Assembly (NCBI GenBank): GCA_013215515.1
Contig: JABSPC010000571.1
Span: forward strand, 1-9,265
Length of the DNA stretch: 9,265 nt
DNA from: Crocinitomicaceae bacterium
Lineage (GTDB): Bacteria; Bacteroidota; Bacteroidia; Flavobacteriales_D; Crocinitomicaceae
Direction: 5' to 3'
This document shows, piece after piece, positions 6,638 through 9,265 of the stretch (the stretch's first letter is position 1; each line of letters starts with the position of its first letter). Made by a program: the position numbers and the translations under genes. The notes under the pieces were generated by a model. That model worked only from the letters and a program-made list of their open reading frames with translations. It was not told the origin of the DNA and made no database searches.

Positions 6638-8860
6638 ATGAAAAATAGCATCATAATTATAATGTGCTTATTCTCCCTAAGCACGGCTGCACAAGTCAAA
6701 GGAATCATCTACGGTTCCAAAGGGGAAACAGATAAGAAAGAAACGCTCTATGGAGCTAAAGTTCGATTACTTCACGCCAAAGGCGGGGCTATTACAGGCG
6801 AAGAGGGGAGATTCGAATTAATTCTTCCAAAAGAACTTCCAGACACCCTCGTTTTTTCAGCGAGAGGATATTACTCAGACACGGTTATCGTCACTAAAAA
6901 GGACCGATTCATTTCATTTTCAATTACACTTTATTCTGATTTATTATTGCCAGATGTGATTGTGACTTACAAAAAAACCACGCATTCCATTTCACGGTTG
7001 AAAACCTTGGCCGTTGAAACGATTTCATCGGGTGAATTAAGAAAGGCCGCTTGTTGTAATTTATCCGAATCTTTTGAAACAAATGCATCAGTGGATGTGA
7101 ATATTACGGATGCAGTTTCAGGCGCTAAGAAAATCCAAATGATGGGGCTAGATGGCGTTTATACACAAATCCAAATGGAGAATATCCCATACTTGCGTGG
7201 TCTGGAAAGCTCGTTTGGGCTGAATTCAATTCCTGGAACCTGGATCGAATCAATTCAGATCACAAAAGGAACTGGAAATGTTGTGAATGGATATGAATCC
7301 ATGGCTGGATTGGTAAACCTTGAGATTAAGAAGCCAAACGAAATGGAAGCGCTTTTTGTTAACGTCTACGGCAATAGAATGGGAAGAACAGAGTTGAATT
7401 TCAATTCAGGGTTCAGGCTCAACCAAAAATGGACTTCAGGTTGGTTAGCGCACGCTTCCACGAGTCCAGTTGAAAATGATTTTAACAACGATGGTTTTCG
7501 AGACATTCCGATGGGGACGAATTTAGCAGTATTCAATCGCTATCGGTACGAGGGTGAAAGTATGGAAGCTCAATTTGGATTCAATGCTTATTGGGATAAT
7601 AAAACCGGTGGTCAAACGAATGCTATTCGAAACGCTGGCGGTAATTTTTATGATGTTACACTTGATTCAAGACACATTGATGTGTTTGCCAAAACTGGCT
7701 TTTTCATGAAAAAGCCAGGCCGTTCAATTGGGATTGTTTACAATGCTAAATATCAAACGGTCCAAACTAAATTTGGAAATAGTGAATTTAATGGAGAAGA
7801 AAAGCGAGGATATATCAACGCCATCTTTGATGGGATTATTGGAACAACAGACCATAAATACAAACTTGGACTTAGTGGTGTTTATTCTGATATGAAGCAG
7901 CAAATGGATTCACTTAATGCGGATAGATTGGAAATCGTTCCTGGTGTTTTTGGAGAATATACCTTAACTACTTCTCGACTTTCCCTTGTTGCAGGAGTTA
8001 GAGCCGATTATCATAACATTTTCGGTCTTCAAGCTTCTCCTCGGTTGCATATAAAGTACATTCTGACTGAATATACCGATGTCCGATTTACTGGAGGTAA
8101 AGGATGGCGGGTTCCAAACTACATGATTGATAATGTTTCTTTGCTAGCAACGTCGCAAACGTGGGTTGCACCTGATACCATCTTGCCTGAAATTTCTTGG
8201 AATGTAGGAGGGAGTTTTTCTCAGCAGTTCAAGCTTTTTGCAAAGAAAGGGTCCATCATAATCGATTATTACCATACGCGATTTGAAAATCAAATGATTG
8301 TTGATAGAGATGCAAATCCAGCGCTAATTACGTTCGGGAATTTCGATGGGACATCTTTCTCTAATGCCATTCAAGCGGAGTTGTCCTACACACCGTCAAA
8401 AACGATTGATTTAAGATTTGCCTATAAGTATCTCGATGTTCGGGCTACATATGGTGGTGAATTACAACAGCAGGTCATGATTCCAAAACACCGAGGATTC
8501 ATTAATATTGGCTTTAAATCGAGAAATAAAAGATGGGAATACGACCTGACTTGTTCCGTTTTTGGAGAAGCTAGACTTCCTCAAGTTCAATTGGCGGATA
8601 GTACTTTGACAACAGATAATACGAGTCAAGTATATCCCATTTTGAATGCACAAATTACACATGTTTATAAGCGTTGGGAGTTTTACCTTGGAGGTGAGAA
8701 TTTGACAAATTACCGTCAGCAGAATCCAATAATCGATGCGGAAAATCCATTTAGCAGTTCTTTCAATGCAACGCGAATTTGGGCGCCTGTTTATGGAGTG
8801 AATGTTTATGCCGGACTTCGATTCTCAATTAAGCAAAAGTCAGAAGACGGCAAAGAATAA
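6638..8860 (+). CDS. TonB-dependent outer-membrane receptor with Cys-Cys plug motif
   Basis: This encodes 740 residues. A signal peptide of about 19 residues ends STAAQ. A carboxypeptidase-regulatory-like domain spans about 20-100 (VKGIIYGSKG, GEEGRFEL, SARGYY). A TonB-box-like LPDVIVT lies at 104-110. The plug domain, about 120-235, contains KAACCNLSESFETNASVDV, with the Cys-Cys pair at 139-140, then VYTQIQMENIPYL, IQITKGTGNVVNGYESMAGLVNLEI. The remainder is a 22-strand-type barrel by family, ending in VYAGLRFSI and a short charged tail. The length is normal for a siderophore- or metal-type receptor and shorter than SusC glycan importers. It follows the HYC_CC_PP-like gene by 68 bases with no visible promoter between, so co-transcription is likely. 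Import of a metal or metal complex, energised by TonB, is the favoured inference; the substrate cannot be read from sequence. Confidence 0.92.
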   Translation: MKNSIIIIMCLFSLSTAAQVKGIIYGSKGETDKKETLYGAKVRLLHAKGGAITGEEGRFELILPKELPDTLVFSARGYYSDTVIVTKKDRFISFSITLYSDLLLPDVIVTYKKTTHSISRLKTLAVETISSGELRKAACCNLSESFETNASVDVNITDAVSGAKKIQMMGLDGVYTQIQMENIPYLRGLESSFGLNSIPGTWIESIQITKGTGNVVNGYESMAGLVNLEIKKPNEMEALFVNVYGNRMGRTELNFNSGFRLNQKWTSGWLAHASTSPVENDFNNDGFRDIPMGTNLAVFNRYRYEGESMEAQFGFNAYWDNKTGGQTNAIRNAGGNFYDVTLDSRHIDVFAKTGFFMKKPGRSIGIVYNAKYQTVQTKFGNSEFNGEEKRGYINAIFDGIIGTTDHKYKLGLSGVYSDMKQQMDSLNADRLEIVPGVFGEYTLTTSRLSLVAGVRADYHNIFGLQASPRLHIKYILTEYTDVRFTGGKGWRVPNYMIDNVSLLATSQTWVAPDTILPEISWNVGGSFSQQFKLFAKKGSIIIDYYHTRFENQMIVDRDANPALITFGNFDGTSFSNAIQAELSYTPSKTIDLRFAYKYLDVRATYGGELQQQVMIPKHRGFINIGFKSRNKRWEYDLTCSVFGEARLPQVQLADSTLTTDNTSQVYPILNAQITHVYKRWEFYLGGENLTNYRQQNPIIDAENPFSSSFNATRIWAPVYGVNVYAGLRFSIKQKSEDGKE

Positions 8861-8884
8861 TTCGATTTTGGGTGGATCTATAGT

Positions 8885-8912
8885 GTTGTTAAAAAACTAA
8901 CCTTTATTTATA
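8885..8912 (+). terminator. Weak candidate terminator after the receptor gene
   Basis: GTTGTT (8885-8890) can pair with AACTAAC (8895-8901) with one bulged T and an AAAA loop, followed by a T-rich stretch (ctttatttataa). The stem has only two G:C pairs, so its strength is doubtful, but nothing better stands between the receptor gene and the next one. Confidence 0.3.
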
Positions 8913-9043
8913 ATTAAATCGATTAAGTAGAGCCATGTGATTAATTCAATAATTGTCTGACTCTAGTGGTCTTGACATTAGATTGCTTGGGATTTTATCC
9001 GTAATTTGAGCGGTTCAGACTAAAACTAAAGAACTACATACGT

Positions 9044-9265
9044 ATGAAATCACTATCAAAACTCTCCTTAATTGGGGTGTTTATACTACTTTCGAGTGGC
9101 TCGACCTTTTCTCAAGTCATAACCACTGGTGGTCAAACGGCGCAACAACTTGCTGAAATTCTAGCAGGGCCAAATATTACAGTAACCAATGCAGTATTAA
9201 CTGGTGCAGGTTCTGCTTCTGGTAGCTTTGGGAACGGAACTTCTTCTGTTGGATTTAACTCAGGA
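9044..9265 (+). CDS. Choice-of-anchor L domain secreted protein, 3' part outside window
   Basis: The frame from ATG 9044 is open to the window edge (74 codons). Residues 1-24 form a signal peptide with Lys2 and Lys6, a core around LIGVFILLSSG, and a likely end at TFSQ. The mature start VITTGGQTAQQLAEILAGP, then NITVTNAVLTGAGSASGSF, fits the beginning of the choice-of-anchor L domain, where a TAxQLAxxLAG helix precedes a beta-rich domain that usually continues into a GIVLTTG-like motif. In Flavobacteriales such proteins are typically long, with gliding/T9SS C-terminal signals or adhesion repeats; none of that part is visible here. The upstream 183 bases hold no strong promoter, only TAATTTG (9002-9008), about 16 bases after a TTG. 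A separate transcript from the receptor gene is likely. Confidence 0.8.
   Translation, partial: MKSLSKLSLIGVFILLSSGSTFSQVITTGGQTAQQLAEILAGPNITVTNAVLTGAGSASGSFGNGTSSVGFNSG

Noticed and set aside
9001..9008. Promoter box for the choice-of-anchor L gene
   Set aside because: TAATTTG is one base short of TAnnTTTG and the nearest TTG is only about 16 bases upstream; too weak to list as a feature.

Overview
The window looks like a chromosomal segment from a Bacteroidota bacterium, probably of the order Flavobacteriales. It is AT-rich, and its genes start without clear Shine-Dalgarno sequences. The best promoter-like sites resemble the Bacteroidota -7 box TAnnTTTG. The gene content is also typical of the phylum: outer-membrane TonB-dependent receptors with an N-terminal carboxypeptidase-regulatory-like domain, a GLPGLI-family protein, a HYC_CC_PP-type small protein and the start of a choice-of-anchor L protein. 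All family assignments come from motif recognition only; no database search was possible.

Layout. Positions 1-95 hold the last ~31 codons of a transposase that resembles the ISAon1/ISL3-like group. Its 3' side faces an initiator tRNA-fMet gene on the minus strand (281-353), which has its own promoter box and intrinsic terminator. An orphan lipoprotein gene of unknown function follows (485-1288). Next come a 931-residue TonB-dependent-receptor-like outer-membrane protein (1419-4214) and a GLPGLI-family secreted protein (4201-4938). These two overlap by 14 bases and are probably translationally coupled. A short cysteine-containing lipoprotein (4942-5232, minus) converges on them with a 3-base gap.

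The 224-base gap at 5233-5456 contains four degenerate tandem units of 39-41 bp, three of them with hairpin-forming tails, plus a TCGAG-CGCAG-TCGAG element at the end of the next gene. That gene (5457-6053, minus) encodes an NFU1-type iron-sulfur scaffold or carrier. Divergent from it is a second outer-membrane module: a small Cys/acid-rich HYC_CC_PP-like protein (6150-6569) followed by a 740-residue TonB-dependent receptor with a Cys-Cys pair at the start of its plug region (6638-8860). The window ends inside a secreted choice-of-anchor L protein (9044 to the edge).

How the genes may work together. There are two independent cell-envelope modules, each pairing a receptor-like barrel with a small secreted partner: barrel plus GLPGLI protein, and HYC_CC_PP protein plus receptor. 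The second carries cysteine pairs in both partners, which suggests metal (possibly copper) handling; this is inference. The least explained signals are the tandem repeat array at 5274-5433, the perfect 21-bp palindrome at the first barrel gene's promoter, and the near-leaderless promoter and GTG start of the HYC_CC_PP gene.
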